Below are positions 34,356 to 42,596 of a stretch of DNA of 52,285 nucleotides, piece after piece (the stretch's first letter is position 1; each line of letters begins with the position of its first letter). The notes under the pieces are model-generated. The model worked only from the letters and a program-made list of their open reading frames with translations. It searched no databases and was not told the origin of the DNA. Origin of the DNA: Micromonospora sp. MH99. GTDB taxonomy: Bacteria; Actinomycetota; Actinomycetes; Mycobacteriales; Micromonosporaceae. Location of the stretch: the NCBI RefSeq assembly GCF_021442385.1, contig NZ_MUZA01000046.1:1-52285 (forward strand), read 5' to 3'. The position numbers were made by a program, and so were the translations under genes.

Positions 34356-35558
34356 TCAGCTCTCCCGCATCCCCCACGGCGAGCCGTAACTTGTGAGCAG
34401 GTCGAGGAAGGGCACCGGGGGCAGCGCCTCCGGCCCGAGCACCCCCACACCGGTCCACGCTCCGGTGGCGAGCAGTTCCAGCGCCACCACCGGGTTGACC
34501 GCGGTCTGCCAGACGACCGCCTGGTGGCCGTACTCGCGCATCGACCATTCGTTGTCGACCACGTGGTAGAGGTACACCTCCCGGGGCTTCCCGTCCGGGC
34601 CCAGGCCACGCACCCAGGTGCCGGCGCAGGTCTTGCCGCGCATCCGCTCGCCGAGGGTGGCCGGGTCGGGCAGGCAGGCGGCGACCACGTCGCGCGGGGA
34701 CACGTCGGCGCCGCGCACCCGGACCGGGGAGACGCCGTCCAGGCCGAGCTTGTGCAGCGTCCTGAGCACGTCGATGAATTCGTCGCCGAGGCCGTACTTG
34801 AAGGTGACCCGGCGGGCCTTGACCCAGCGCGGGATGAGCAGCACCTCCTCGTGCTCCACGTTGACGCACTCGACCGGCCCGATCCCCTCCGGGAAGTCGA
34901 AGACCTCGGGCTCACTGAACGGCTCGGTCGTGTACCACCCCCGGTCGGCCTCCCAGACCACCGGCGGGTTGAGGCACTCCTCGATCGTGGTCCAGATGGA
35001 GAACGAGGGCGCGAAGTCGTAGCCGTCGACGGTCAGGTTCGCCCCGTCCCGCACACCGATCTCGTCGATCTCGCTGAACAGCTCGTCGGCGGCGTACCGG
35101 GCGAAGATGTCGGACAGGCCGGGCTCGATGCCGATGCCGCCGAGCGCGAGCCGGCCGGCCTCCTCCCAGGCGGGGGCGGCGGCGAACTGTTCGTCGCCCA
35201 GCTTCACCCCGGTTTGCGCGTGCGGCTGCGACGGGTGCGGGCGGGACAGCGACATCGCCATGTCGAGGTAGTCCGCGCCGGCCGCGAACGCGCCGTCGAA
35301 GATGGGCATGACGAAGCGCGGGTCGACGGCATTGAGCACGTGGGTGATCCGGTGCTCGCGGCACAGCGCGGTGACCGCGTCGGCCGAGGAGGCGTCCACC
35401 TGGGCGGCGACGAAACGGTCGCCGTGCCCGGCCACCGCGCGGGCGGCGCGGTCCGGGTCATGGTCGGCGACCACGATCGTCTCGAAGAAGGAGCGTCGGG
35501 CGGCGATGGCTACGGCGGCGGAGCCGACGCCACCGGCGCCGACGAGCAGGACACGCAT
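34356..35558 (-). CDS. saccharopine dehydrogenase-family oxidoreductase
   Basis: 400 residues. N-terminal Rossmann fold (MRVLLVGAGGVGSAAVAIAA) then the catalytic domain of the saccharopine/carboxynorspermidine dehydrogenase family (THVLNAVDPRFVMPIFDGA, GGIGIEPGLSDIFARYAAD, TTIEECLNPPVVWE). It is the last gene of the potDABC-FAD oxidase operon; its ATG overlaps the preceding stop by one base (TGATG). The family acts on imine adducts of amines and carbonyl acids, which fits polyamine metabolism, but the substrate is not known. Confidence 0.88.
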   Translation of the reverse strand: MRVLLVGAGGVGSAAVAIAARRSFFETIVVADHDPDRAARAVAGHGDRFVAAQVDASSADAVTALCREHRITHVLNAVDPRFVMPIFDGAFAAGADYLDMAMSLSRPHPSQPHAQTGVKLGDEQFAAAPAWEEAGRLALGGIGIEPGLSDIFARYAADELFSEIDEIGVRDGANLTVDGYDFAPSFSIWTTIEECLNPPVVWEADRGWYTTEPFSEPEVFDFPEGIGPVECVNVEHEEVLLIPRWVKARRVTFKYGLGDEFIDVLRTLHKLGLDGVSPVRVRGADVSPRDVVAACLPDPATLGERMRGKTCAGTWVRGLGPDGKPREVYLYHVVDNEWSMREYGHQAVVWQTAVNPVVALELLATGAWTGVGVLGPEALPPVPFLDLLTSYGSPWGMRES

Positions 35559-36979
35559 CAGGAATCAAACCCCAAACCAAGACGATCGAGAGTACGGAGC
35601 CACAGGTCGCGTCTGCCCTCATGCGCATCGGCGCGGGCCATCGACCGGCGGGTGAGATTGATGCCGACCGCGCGGACGGGTTCCGGCGGGAACGGCAGGG
35701 GCTTGCGGCGGACCAGGTCGAGCCGGGTCAGCGGGGTGTCCCCGCCGGCCAGCAGGTCGAGCAGCACCCGGGCGGAGAAGCGGGTGGCCCCGACGCCGAG
35801 GCCGGTGTAGCCGGCCGCGTACGCGAGTCGACCGCCGAACGCGGTGCCGTAGAACGGGCAGAACCGGGTGCAGGTGTCGATGACGCCGCCCCAGCGGTGG
35901 CTGAAGCGCACGTCGGCGAGCTGCGGGAACGTGGTGAAGAAGTGCTGGGCGAGGGTGGTGAAGGTGGCTGGGTTCTGCTCCAGCTTGGGGGCGACCCGGT
36001 TGCCGTAGTGGTAGACGGCGTCGTAGCCGCCGAAGAGGATCCGCCCGTCGCGGGTGATCCGGTAGTAGTGGAACTGGTTGCCGGTGTCGGCCAGCCCCTG
36101 CCGGTTGCGCCAGCCGATCGCGTCGCGCTGCGCCGGGTTGAGCGGCTCGGTCATCAGCACGTGGTCGTAGACGGGTACCACGTACGCGCGCAGCCGGCGC
36201 AGCAGTGGCGGAAACGCGTTGGTGGTCAGCACGACCCGGCGGGCGCGTACCGAACCGGGCGCGTTGTCCGGCCCGCCGACTGTCGACGCGCGCAGGGCCG
36301 GGCCGTCGGCGCGCAGCCCGGTGACCCGGGTGTGCTCGTGCACGCGTACGCCCAGGTCGAGGCAGGCCCGGCGCAGCCCCCACGCCAGCTTCGCCGGGTC
36401 CACCATGGCGACCCGGTCGGCGTCGACCATGCCGCCCAGGTACGTCGGCGAGTTGACCTCGGCGCGTACCTCGTCGGTGTCGAGCAGCCGCACCCGGTGG
36501 CCGTACCTGCGGGCCAGCTCAGCGTCGGCGGCCAACCCGTCGAGCTGGTACGGCTCGACGGCGACGGCCAGTTCGCCGGTGCGCTCGAAGTCGCAGTCGA
36601 TGTCGAACTCCGCGACGGTGGCGGCGATCGCGTCCAGGTTGGCGCGGCCGAGGCGTTCCAGCTCGCCGATCTCGCCGGGGAACCTGTCGACGCCGTTGGC
36701 CAGGCCGTGGGTGAGCGAGGCGGCACAGAACCCGCCGTTGCGCCCGGAGGCGGCCCATCCGCAGGTCCCGGCGTCGACGAGCAGCACGTCCCGGTCCGGC
36801 TCGGCCCGCTTGGCCTCCAGGGCGGCCCAGAGCCCGCCGTACCCGCCGCCGATCACCAGCAGGTCGGCGGTCTGCGCGCCGGTGAGCGGCGCCAGTGGGT
36901 CGGGGCGCTCCGGGCGGTCCAGCCAGTACGGCACGGGCGCCGCGTCGGCCAACGCCCGGCCGGTATGCGGGACGGTCAT
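35558..36979 (-). CDS. FAD-dependent oxidase, gamma-glutamylputrescine oxidoreductase-like
   Basis: 473 residues. DAO fold: FAD-binding DLLVIGGGYGGLWAALEA, CGWAASGRNGGFC, the mid-domain AMVDPAKLAWGLRRAC, and a C-terminal FAD contact YAAGYTGLGVGATRFSARVL. The N-terminal PYWLDRP is typical of PuuB-like oxidases. It should oxidise a (glutamyl)polyamine or related amine imported by the upstream PotABCD. The ATG at 36979 overlaps a 14-codon ORF by ATGA. A paralogue lies at 43946. Confidence 0.88.
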   Translation of the reverse strand: MTVPHTGRALADAAPVPYWLDRPERPDPLAPLTGAQTADLLVIGGGYGGLWAALEAKRAEPDRDVLLVDAGTCGWAASGRNGGFCAASLTHGLANGVDRFPGEIGELERLGRANLDAIAATVAEFDIDCDFERTGELAVAVEPYQLDGLAADAELARRYGHRVRLLDTDEVRAEVNSPTYLGGMVDADRVAMVDPAKLAWGLRRACLDLGVRVHEHTRVTGLRADGPALRASTVGGPDNAPGSVRARRVVLTTNAFPPLLRRLRAYVVPVYDHVLMTEPLNPAQRDAIGWRNRQGLADTGNQFHYYRITRDGRILFGGYDAVYHYGNRVAPKLEQNPATFTTLAQHFFTTFPQLADVRFSHRWGGVIDTCTRFCPFYGTAFGGRLAYAAGYTGLGVGATRFSARVLLDLLAGGDTPLTRLDLVRRKPLPFPPEPVRAVGINLTRRSMARADAHEGRRDLWLRTLDRLGLGFDS

Positions 36980-37035
36980 GACTGCGACCCGGTCAAACGG
37001 CAGGCGTGCGGGACGGTCATGACTGCGACCCGGTC
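36966..37035. repeat. 29-bp direct repeat spanning the oxidase start region
   Basis: Identical 29-base copies at 36966-36994 and 37007-37035 (core GGGACGGTCATGACTGCG), period 41 bases. A shorter third match, GCGGTCATGACG, lies at 37054-37065 at the potC stop. The duplication copies the start codon and so creates two mini-ORFs. Confidence 0.95.
36976..37020 (-). CDS. 14-codon mini-ORF 2 ahead of the FAD oxidase
   Basis: ATG at 37020, protein MTVPHACRLTGSQS, TGA inside the oxidase ATG (ATGA overlap). Its first five residues equal those of the oxidase because of the direct repeat. No Shine-Dalgarno is visible; it could be translated by termination-reinitiation. Whether it is made at all is unknown. 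Confidence 0.35.
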   Translation of the reverse strand: MTVPHACRLTGSQS

Positions 37036-37061
37036 GGACGGCCCGCATCAAGGGCGGTCAT
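37017..37061 (-). CDS. 14-codon mini-ORF 1 overlapping the potC stop
   Basis: ATG at 37061 overlaps the potC stop (ATGA). Protein MTALDAGRPTGSQS, with its TGA overlapping the ATG of mini-ORF 2. The two mini-ORFs share the ending TGSQS. Same reasoning and doubt as for mini-ORF 2. Confidence 0.35.
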   Translation of the reverse strand: MTALDAGRPTGSQS

Positions 37062-37894
37062 GACGAGCGACGCGGTTGCGGCACCGGGCCGGCCAGCAGC
37101 GCGGCGCGGCGGGCCCGCCTCCCGCGCAGCGAGCTGAGCCCGACCAGCAGCAGCGCGATCGCGAACATCGCGGTGCCGATGACGTTCACCTGCGGCGGGA
37201 TGCCCCGCTGGGCGGCGCCCCAGACGTACATGGGGAAGGTGACTGTCGTGCCGGCGTTGAAGTTCGTGATGATGAAGTCGTCGAAGCTCAACGAGAACGC
37301 CAGCAGCGCGGCGGCCACGATGCCCGGCAGCACCAGCGGCAGGGTGATCCGCCGGAAGGTCTGCCACTCGTTGGCGTAGAGGTCCATGGCGGCCTCCTCC
37401 AGCCGCCGGTCCATTCCGGCGAGCCGCGCCTTGACCGTGACCACCACGAACGACACGCAGAACATCACGTGCGCGATGACGATGGTCCAGAAGCCCTGCG
37501 GCACCCCGGCCGAGACGAACAGGGCCAGCAGCGACGTGCCCATCACCAGCTCCGGGGTGGCCATCGGCAGGAAGATCAGCACGTTGACGCCGGACCGGCC
37601 GCGGAAGCGGTGCCGGACCAGCGCGAACGCCATCAGGGTGCCGAGCACGGTGGCGACCACCGTGGCGATGAAACCGATCTGCACGCTGCGCACGACCGCG
37701 TCGCACATGTCGGAGGTGGCGCAGGGCTGCCGCCAGTTGTCCAGTGTGAACTCGTTGAAGTCGTACGACAGGCGGCTCGACGGGCGGTTGAACGACAGCC
37801 CGGCCACCACCAGGATCGGCAGCGCCAGGTAGCCGAGCACCAGCAGCGCCACGATCATCACCCAACGGTCCGCCAACCAGCGCGAAAGTTTCAC
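37058..37894 (-). CDS. potC: spermidine/putrescine-type ABC permease, PotC-like
   Basis: 278 residues. Six-helix permease; first helix WVMIVALLVLGYLALPILVV, and the EAA-type ATPase-contact loop MDRRLEEAAMDLYANEWQTF followed by ITLPLVLPGIVAAALLAF. Pairs with PotB to form the channel. The GTG start overlaps the potB stop by 4 bases (GTGA). The Arg/Pro tail ends at the mini-ORF chain. Confidence 0.93.
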   Translation of the reverse strand: MKLSRWLADRWVMIVALLVLGYLALPILVVAGLSFNRPSSRLSYDFNEFTLDNWRQPCATSDMCDAVVRSVQIGFIATVVATVLGTLMAFALVRHRFRGRSGVNVLIFLPMATPELVMGTSLLALFVSAGVPQGFWTIVIAHVMFCVSFVVVTVKARLAGMDRRLEEAAMDLYANEWQTFRRITLPLVLPGIVAAALLAFSLSFDDFIITNFNAGTTVTFPMYVWGAAQRGIPPQVNVIGTAMFAIALLLVGLSSLRGRRARRAALLAGPVPQPRRSS

Positions 37895-38799
37895 AGCACC
37901 TCCTCCGTGCCGGCCCTGCGCAGGTAGCCGAAGACCACCGCGAGGATCGCCGCCATCAGCAGGAACGACAGCGCGGCGCCCTGCGGGTAGTCCAGCCGGA
38001 CCAGGAACGCCGAGTCGATAACGTTGCCGATCATGTATTCGTTCGGGGTGCCGAGCAGTTCGGCGTTGATGTAGTCGCCGCTGGCCGGGATGAAGAACAG
38101 CAGCGTGCCCGCGACCAGACCGGGCATGGACAACGGCAGGGTCACCCGGCGGAACGCCTGGACGCCGCTCGCGTACAGGTCGCTCGCCGCCTCCAACAGC
38201 CGGGGGTCCAGCCGCTCCAGGCTCGCGTACAGGGGCAGCACCAGAAACGGCAGGAAGTTGTACGTCAGGCCGAGCACCACCGCGAACGGCGTGGCCAGCA
38301 GCCGCCCGTCCGGCGCGAGCAGGTGCACGTCCCGCAGCAGGCCGACGAGCGCGCCGTTGTCCGACAGGATCGTCTTCCAGGCCAGCGTTCGGACCAGGAA
38401 GCTGGTGAACATCGGCGCGACCACGCACACCAGCAGCAGGTTCTTCCACCGGCCGGCCTTCTGCGCGATGGCGTACGCCAGTGGGTAGCCGAGCAGCAGC
38501 GCCAGCACCAGGGCCAGTCCGGCGTAGCCGAACGAGCGCAGCAACTGCGGCCAGTACGCCTGCACGACGTCCGGATAGTTGCCGAACGCCCACGTCATCG
38601 CGTACCCGGTGGAGAGCGAGCCGCTGGGGTCGTAGAGGCTCGCCGCGGCGAGTTGCAGCAGCGGCACGCCGAAGAACACCAGCAGCCAGACCGCGCCGGG
38701 CAGCAGCAACAGGTACGGCAGGAGCCGGTGCCGCCCGGACCGGGCGGCACGTGGTGGGGACGGCAGCTGCCCCGGTTTGCTGGGGGCCAGGAGGGTCAT
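37891..38799 (-). CDS. potB: spermidine/putrescine-type ABC permease, PotB-like
   Basis: 302 residues. Begins MTLLAPSKPGQLPSP, helix LLPYLLLLPGAVWLLVFFGV, then typical PotB segments (VVAPMFTSFLVRTLAWKTIL, FLPFLVLPLYASLERLDPRL) and the EAA loop LEAASDLYASGVQAF. Overlaps potA and potC by 4 bases each, so translation of the transporter is tightly coupled. Confidence 0.93.
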   Translation of the reverse strand: MTLLAPSKPGQLPSPPRAARSGRHRLLPYLLLLPGAVWLLVFFGVPLLQLAAASLYDPSGSLSTGYAMTWAFGNYPDVVQAYWPQLLRSFGYAGLALVLALLLGYPLAYAIAQKAGRWKNLLLVCVVAPMFTSFLVRTLAWKTILSDNGALVGLLRDVHLLAPDGRLLATPFAVVLGLTYNFLPFLVLPLYASLERLDPRLLEAASDLYASGVQAFRRVTLPLSMPGLVAGTLLFFIPASGDYINAELLGTPNEYMIGNVIDSAFLVRLDYPQGAALSFLLMAAILAVVFGYLRRAGTEEVL

Positions 38800-39956
38800 G
38801 ACGACGCGCCCACCGGCTCGTCGAGCACCGGCGTGGTCCGGTCGGTGTCGGCGGCGTCGCGCGCCAGCAGGAACGCGTGGCGTGGATCCCAGTACGTCAC
38901 GGCCTCGCTGCCCACCGGCACCGGCACCTGGGCGCCGTCGTTCGCCGCGAAGACCGACAGCTCGGTGCCCCAACCGGTGCGCAGCAGGTACTGCGTGCTG
39001 ACCCCCACGTAGGAGGCATCGGTGACCACACCGGCGACGTGTTGGTGTCCTTGGGGGACCTGGTCGGCGGAGCCGACCAGATGCAGCTTCTCCGGGCGTA
39101 CCCCCAGGTGGACCGGACCCCGGTCGGCGCGCGACCGGCCGGCGGGCACCGAGAAGCGCGCGCCGTGCGCCGTCACCGCGACCTCGCCGCCGCTCGTGCC
39201 GGCGGCCTCGCCGGCGAGCAGGTTGGACTGGCCGAGGAAGTTCGCCACGAACGCGGTGGCCGGGAACTCGTAGAGGTCGGCCGGGGCGCCCTGCTGTTCG
39301 ATCCGGCCGGCGTTCATCACCGCGACGGTGTCGGCCATGGTCATGGCCTCCTCCTGGTCGTGGGTGACGTGCACGAACGTGATGCCGACCTCGGTCTGGA
39401 TGCGCTTCAGCTCGATCTGCATCTGCCGGCGCAGCTTGAGGTCGAGCGCGCCCAACGGCTCGTCGAGCAGCAGCACCTGCGGCTGGTTGATCAGAGCGCG
39501 GGCCAGCGCGACCCGCTGCTGCTGGCCACCGGAGAGCTGGGCCGGGCGGCGGGGGCCGAAGCCGTCGAGCTGCACCAGCGACAGCATCCGCCGGACCTGG
39601 TCGTCGACCGAGCGGATGCCGCGCCGCCGCAGCCCGAAGGCCACGTTCTCGAAGATGGTGAGGTGCGGAAAGAGCGCGTAGCTCTGGAAGACCGTGTTGA
39701 CCGGTCGCTTGTACGGCCGCAGCCGGGCGATGTCGGTGTCGCCGAGCAGCACCTGGCCGCTGGTCGGCTCCTCCAGCCCGGCGATCATGCGCAGCGTGGT
39801 GGTCTTGCCGCAGCCGGACGCGCCGAGCAGCGCGAAGAACGAGCCCTGGCCGATCGTCAGGCTGAGGTCGTCGACGGCGGTGAAGATGCCGAACCGCTTG
39901 GTGAGGTCGGCCAGGCGCAGGTCGCCTGCGGGTGTCTCGCGCGCCATCGGAGTCAC
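38796..39956 (-). CDS. potA: spermidine/putrescine-type ABC ATPase, PotA-like
   Basis: 386 residues. Walker A GASGCGKT at 45-52, signature LSGGQQQRVALARAL, Walker B VLLLDEPLGALD, switch His in VTHDQEEAMTMAD, and a C-terminal TOBE domain (VHLGVRPEKLHL) from about 280. Energises import through PotBC. The GTG start overlaps the potD stop (GTGA); an ATG three codons on (MARETPAG) is an alternative. Confidence 0.95.
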   Translation of the reverse strand: MTPMARETPAGDLRLADLTKRFGIFTAVDDLSLTIGQGSFFALLGASGCGKTTTLRMIAGLEEPTSGQVLLGDTDIARLRPYKRPVNTVFQSYALFPHLTIFENVAFGLRRRGIRSVDDQVRRMLSLVQLDGFGPRRPAQLSGGQQQRVALARALINQPQVLLLDEPLGALDLKLRRQMQIELKRIQTEVGITFVHVTHDQEEAMTMADTVAVMNAGRIEQQGAPADLYEFPATAFVANFLGQSNLLAGEAAGTSGGEVAVTAHGARFSVPAGRSRADRGPVHLGVRPEKLHLVGSADQVPQGHQHVAGVVTDASYVGVSTQYLLRTGWGTELSVFAANDGAQVPVPVGSEAVTYWDPRHAFLLARDAADTDRTTPVLDEPVGASS

Positions 39957-41137
39957 GCCCCGATGACCTGCTGGAACTTACCCTCGTACTCCTTCTCCTG
40001 CTTTTCGTCCAGGGCCATGAACACCTTGGACTTCGCCAGCAGCGCGTCGTCGGGGAAGATCAGCGGGTTGGCGGCCAGGTCCGGGTCGATCTTCTCCATC
40101 TCGGCCTGGGCGCCCTTGACCGGGCAGATGTAGTTGACGTACGCGGCGAGCTTCGCCGCGACCGCCGGCTCGTAGTAGTAGTTGATCAGCGCCTCGGCGT
40201 TGCCCTTGTGGGTGGCCTTGTTCGGGACCATCATGTTGTCGCTGTAGAGCATCGCGCCGGAGTCCGGCGCGACGAACTGCACCTTTTCGTTCTCACTGGA
40301 GAGCTGGATGACATCCCCGGACCAGCCGATGCACGCGGCGATGTCGCCCTTGGCCAGGTCGGGTGCGTAGTCGTTGCCGGTGAACTTGCGGATCTGCCCG
40401 GAGTCGACTGCCTTCTTGAGCTTGTTGAGCGCGTCGTCGAACTGGGCGGCGGTGAAGTTCGACGGGTCGTGCCCGTTCGAGCCGAGCAGCAGACCCATCG
40501 TGTCGCGCATCTCGCTGAGCGCCGTCACCTTGCCCTTGAGGTCGGGGCGGGTCAGCAGCTCGTCCACCGTGCGCAGCTCCTTGGTGACGCTGCCGTTGAA
40601 CGCCAACCCGGCCAGGCCGGACTGCCACGGGATCGAGATCCGGTTCTCGGTGTCGAACGAGCGGTTGAGCAGCGACGGCAGCAGGTTCGCCTGGACGTTC
40701 GGGATCTTCGCCGCGTCGAGCTTCTGGATCCAGCCGAGCCGGATCATCCGCGCGGCCATCCAGTCGGTCAGCACGATGATGTCCCGGTCGGTGCTCTGGC
40801 AGGCGGCCAGCTGGTTCTGCACCTTGCCGAAGAACTCGTTGTTGTCGTTGATGTCCTCGGTGTAGGTGACCTGGATGCCGGTCTTCGTGATGAACTCGTC
40901 CAGGCTCGGCCGCTTCGACTCGTCCTTCTCGTCGACGTCCATGTACTGCGGCCAGTTGGAGAAGGCCAGCTTCTTCTCGGTGCCGGACAGGTCCTCGCTG
41001 ACGCAGCCGGCCTCGGTCTGCTGGGCGCCCTTGGTGCCGCAGCCGGCGAGACTGCCGCCCGCAGCGAGCAGGGCGGCCGATCCGAGAGTGCCGGTGAGCA
41101 GTCCACGCCGGGAAAGGGGCCGGAGGGGAGTACGCAT
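39953..41137 (-). CDS. potD: polyamine-type substrate-binding lipoprotein, PotD-like
   Basis: 394 residues. Twin-arginine-like lipoprotein signal (LSRRGLLTGTLG, lipobox LAGC with Cys33). The binding-protein fold has LAFSNWPQYMDVDE, TGIQVTYTEDINDNNEFFGK and IIVLTDWMAARMIRLGWI, matching PotD/PotF proteins, and an acidic polyamine site is expected. Folded export via Tat is plausible. First gene of the operon; the ATG follows TAGGAG. Divergent from the Lrp gene. Confidence 0.93.
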   Translation of the reverse strand: MRTPLRPLSRRGLLTGTLGSAALLAAGGSLAGCGTKGAQQTEAGCVSEDLSGTEKKLAFSNWPQYMDVDEKDESKRPSLDEFITKTGIQVTYTEDINDNNEFFGKVQNQLAACQSTDRDIIVLTDWMAARMIRLGWIQKLDAAKIPNVQANLLPSLLNRSFDTENRISIPWQSGLAGLAFNGSVTKELRTVDELLTRPDLKGKVTALSEMRDTMGLLLGSNGHDPSNFTAAQFDDALNKLKKAVDSGQIRKFTGNDYAPDLAKGDIAACIGWSGDVIQLSSENEKVQFVAPDSGAMLYSDNMMVPNKATHKGNAEALINYYYEPAVAAKLAAYVNYICPVKGAQAEMEKIDPDLAANPLIFPDDALLAKSKVFMALDEKQEKEYEGKFQQVIGA

Positions 41138-41354
41138 GACGACTCCTAGGGGGTCATCGTCGGCGGGCGGGACGGGGGAGGCGCGCGCCGGCGGGAATGT
41201 CGGGAGGGTCAAGTACCAGGGACGACTGATCCTGACATGAGACACCCTCTCTCACAAGGGATTCCGTTGCGGGGTTAGCGATGCACGACGAAATACGCCA
41301 GACTGCGCGGGGGCACACGCACGACATCACGATTCGGGACATGGGGAGCGCACG
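41138..41354. promoter_or_regulatory. divergent control region between potD and the Lrp gene
   Basis: 217 bases with no gene. It must carry promoters for the potD operon (leftward) and the Lrp gene (rightward, with GGGGAG before its ATG). The segment 41246-41300 is relatively A+T-rich. No unambiguous -10/-35 pair or palindromic Lrp site was identified by eye. Confidence 0.5.
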
Positions 41355-41867
41355 ATGACGAACCGGCAGCACGAGAGCGGCAACGGCGGTCGACGCGTCG
41401 CCGTACGTGAAGGCGCCAATCACGCTCTGCTGGACGACGTGGCCAAGCAGATCATCGAACAGCTCCAGGAGGACGGCCGGCGGCCGTACGCGACGATCGG
41501 CAAGGCCGTCGGCCTGTCCGAGGCGGCGGTCCGCCAGCGGGTCCAGCGGCTCCTCGACTCGGGCGTCATGCAGATCGTCGCGGTGACCGATCCGCTCCAG
41601 CTCGGCTTCCCCCGCCAGGCGATGATCGGGCTGCGTACCGACGGCGACCTGGAGGCGGTGGCCGACCGGCTGGCCGAGCTGGACGAGGTCGACTACGTGG
41701 TCATCACCGCCGGATCGTTCGACCTGCTCACCGAGGTGGTCTGCCGCAACGACGACCACCTGCTGGAGATCCTGCAACGGCTGCGCGCGGTGCCCGGCGT
41801 GCTCGCCACCGAGGCCTTCGTGTACCTCAAGCTGCGCAAGCAGACCTACACCTGGGGTACGGCCTGA
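41355..41867 (+). CDS. Lrp/AsnC-family transcriptional regulator
   Basis: 170 residues. N-terminal helix-turn-helix (AKQIIEQLQEDGRRPYATIG, KAVGLSEAAVRQRVQRLLDSG) and a C-terminal RAM ligand-binding/oligomerisation domain (VDYVVITAGSFDLLTEVVCRND, VLATEAFVYLKL). It is divergent from potD, which makes it the likely regulator of the transport and oxidation operon and perhaps of the aminotransferase to its right; the effector may be a polyamine or amino acid (inference). Confidence 0.92.
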   Translation: MTNRQHESGNGGRRVAVREGANHALLDDVAKQIIEQLQEDGRRPYATIGKAVGLSEAAVRQRVQRLLDSGVMQIVAVTDPLQLGFPRQAMIGLRTDGDLEAVADRLAELDEVDYVVITAGSFDLLTEVVCRNDDHLLEILQRLRAVPGVLATEAFVYLKLRKQTYTWGTA

Positions 41868-41894
41868 CGCACCGCTCGCCGGTGCTCGTCGGCA

Positions 41895-41973
41895 CTTGAT
41901 CGACTCGGCTTTCCGGAAGTCGGGGTGTCCGGGTCGCCCTGATGCCCCGGTTTCCGTGAACCCGAGTGGATCA
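41895..41973. repeat. intergenic palindrome family B, copy 2
   Basis: TGATCGACTCGG near the left end (41898-41909) pairs with CCGAGTGGATCA (41962-41973) with one mismatch. Inside, TTTCCGGAAGTCGGGG and CCCCGGTTTCCG continue the imperfect stem. It lies 28 bases after the Lrp stop, a terminator-like site. Confidence 0.78.
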
Positions 41974-42105
41974 GCGTGCCGTTGCCCGGACTGCGTCGAC
42001 GAACGACGCCCAGGCGGTCGGCGAAGGTCAGGGTGCCACCGTCGCGGTCCTGCTGTCCCGCACCAGCACCCGACCGGGCAGGTTGTCGGTCACTCGGTAC
42101 ACGCG
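41971..42105 (-). pseudogene. decayed DUF397 gene remnant
   Basis: Read on the minus strand in three successive frames, this gives VYRVTDNLPGRVLVRDS, then DRDGGTLTFAD, then TAWASFVDAVRATAR and a stop. These are the consecutive blocks of DUF397 proteins (..NLPG.VAVRDS..DGP.LTF..A.W.AFV..VR). Two frameshifts separate them and the usual N-terminal WRKSS motif is missing. DUF397 genes normally partner an XRE regulator; none is present. A dead remnant abutting palindrome B copy 2. Confidence 0.6.
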
Positions 42106-42255
42106 GCGGCGCACGATAGCCACGCTGAGAGTCGATGTCTCCGGCCTACCGGCGTGTTGCGGTGGGACGTGTTGGCGTGCATCCAGGACGCACACCGAGC
42201 GCCCCCAAGGTGTCCCACCAGCGTCCCCACGCCCACCCCGGGCCGGCCCCGCCGA

Positions 42256-42332
42256 TGATCCACTCGACTTCGCCGATGTCGCGGTATCAACCACGCCGTG
42301 ATGCCACAACATCGGCGAACCGGAGTGGATCA
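42256..42332. repeat. intergenic palindrome family B, copy 3
   Basis: TGATCCACTCGACTTCGCCG (42256-42275, continuing ATGT) pairs with 42309-42332 at about 22 of 24 positions, around a 29-base core. Best-preserved copy of the family. Together with copy 2 it brackets the DUF397 remnant. Confidence 0.85.
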
Positions 42333-42596
42333 ACGCGTGAGGCGCGGTCGATCGCCGGCGCAGGGCAGGCGAGTGCCCCACATCTGGGGCAGCTCGACAG
42401 GGCTGGACCCCCATACCAGCAGGCCGCGCGACGATGCGAAATCCGTTGTCAAGGCTGCAACCACTCGCTGATTCCGTCGCGGTCAGCCCGTCACGCTACT
42501 GATACCACTTGCCCCAAGGGCATCGGCTGTGCGATAACCGTTGGCAGAGCGGCCGGCTTCACCCCTTTGACCGGCCCGACGACCGATGGGGCTGAC
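42333..42596. promoter_or_regulatory. upstream region of the aminotransferase gene
   Basis: 264 bases without a convincing gene. TTGTCA near 42447 could be a -35, but no good -10 stands at the right distance. A weak GGGG lies before the ATG at 42597. Long open frames here are antisense or compositional. Confidence 0.35.

Noticed and set aside
41868..42596. Gene in the open frame leading into the aminotransferase
   Set aside because: The extension before 42597 crosses palindrome B copy 3 and the region beside the DUF397 remnant and has no family similarity.
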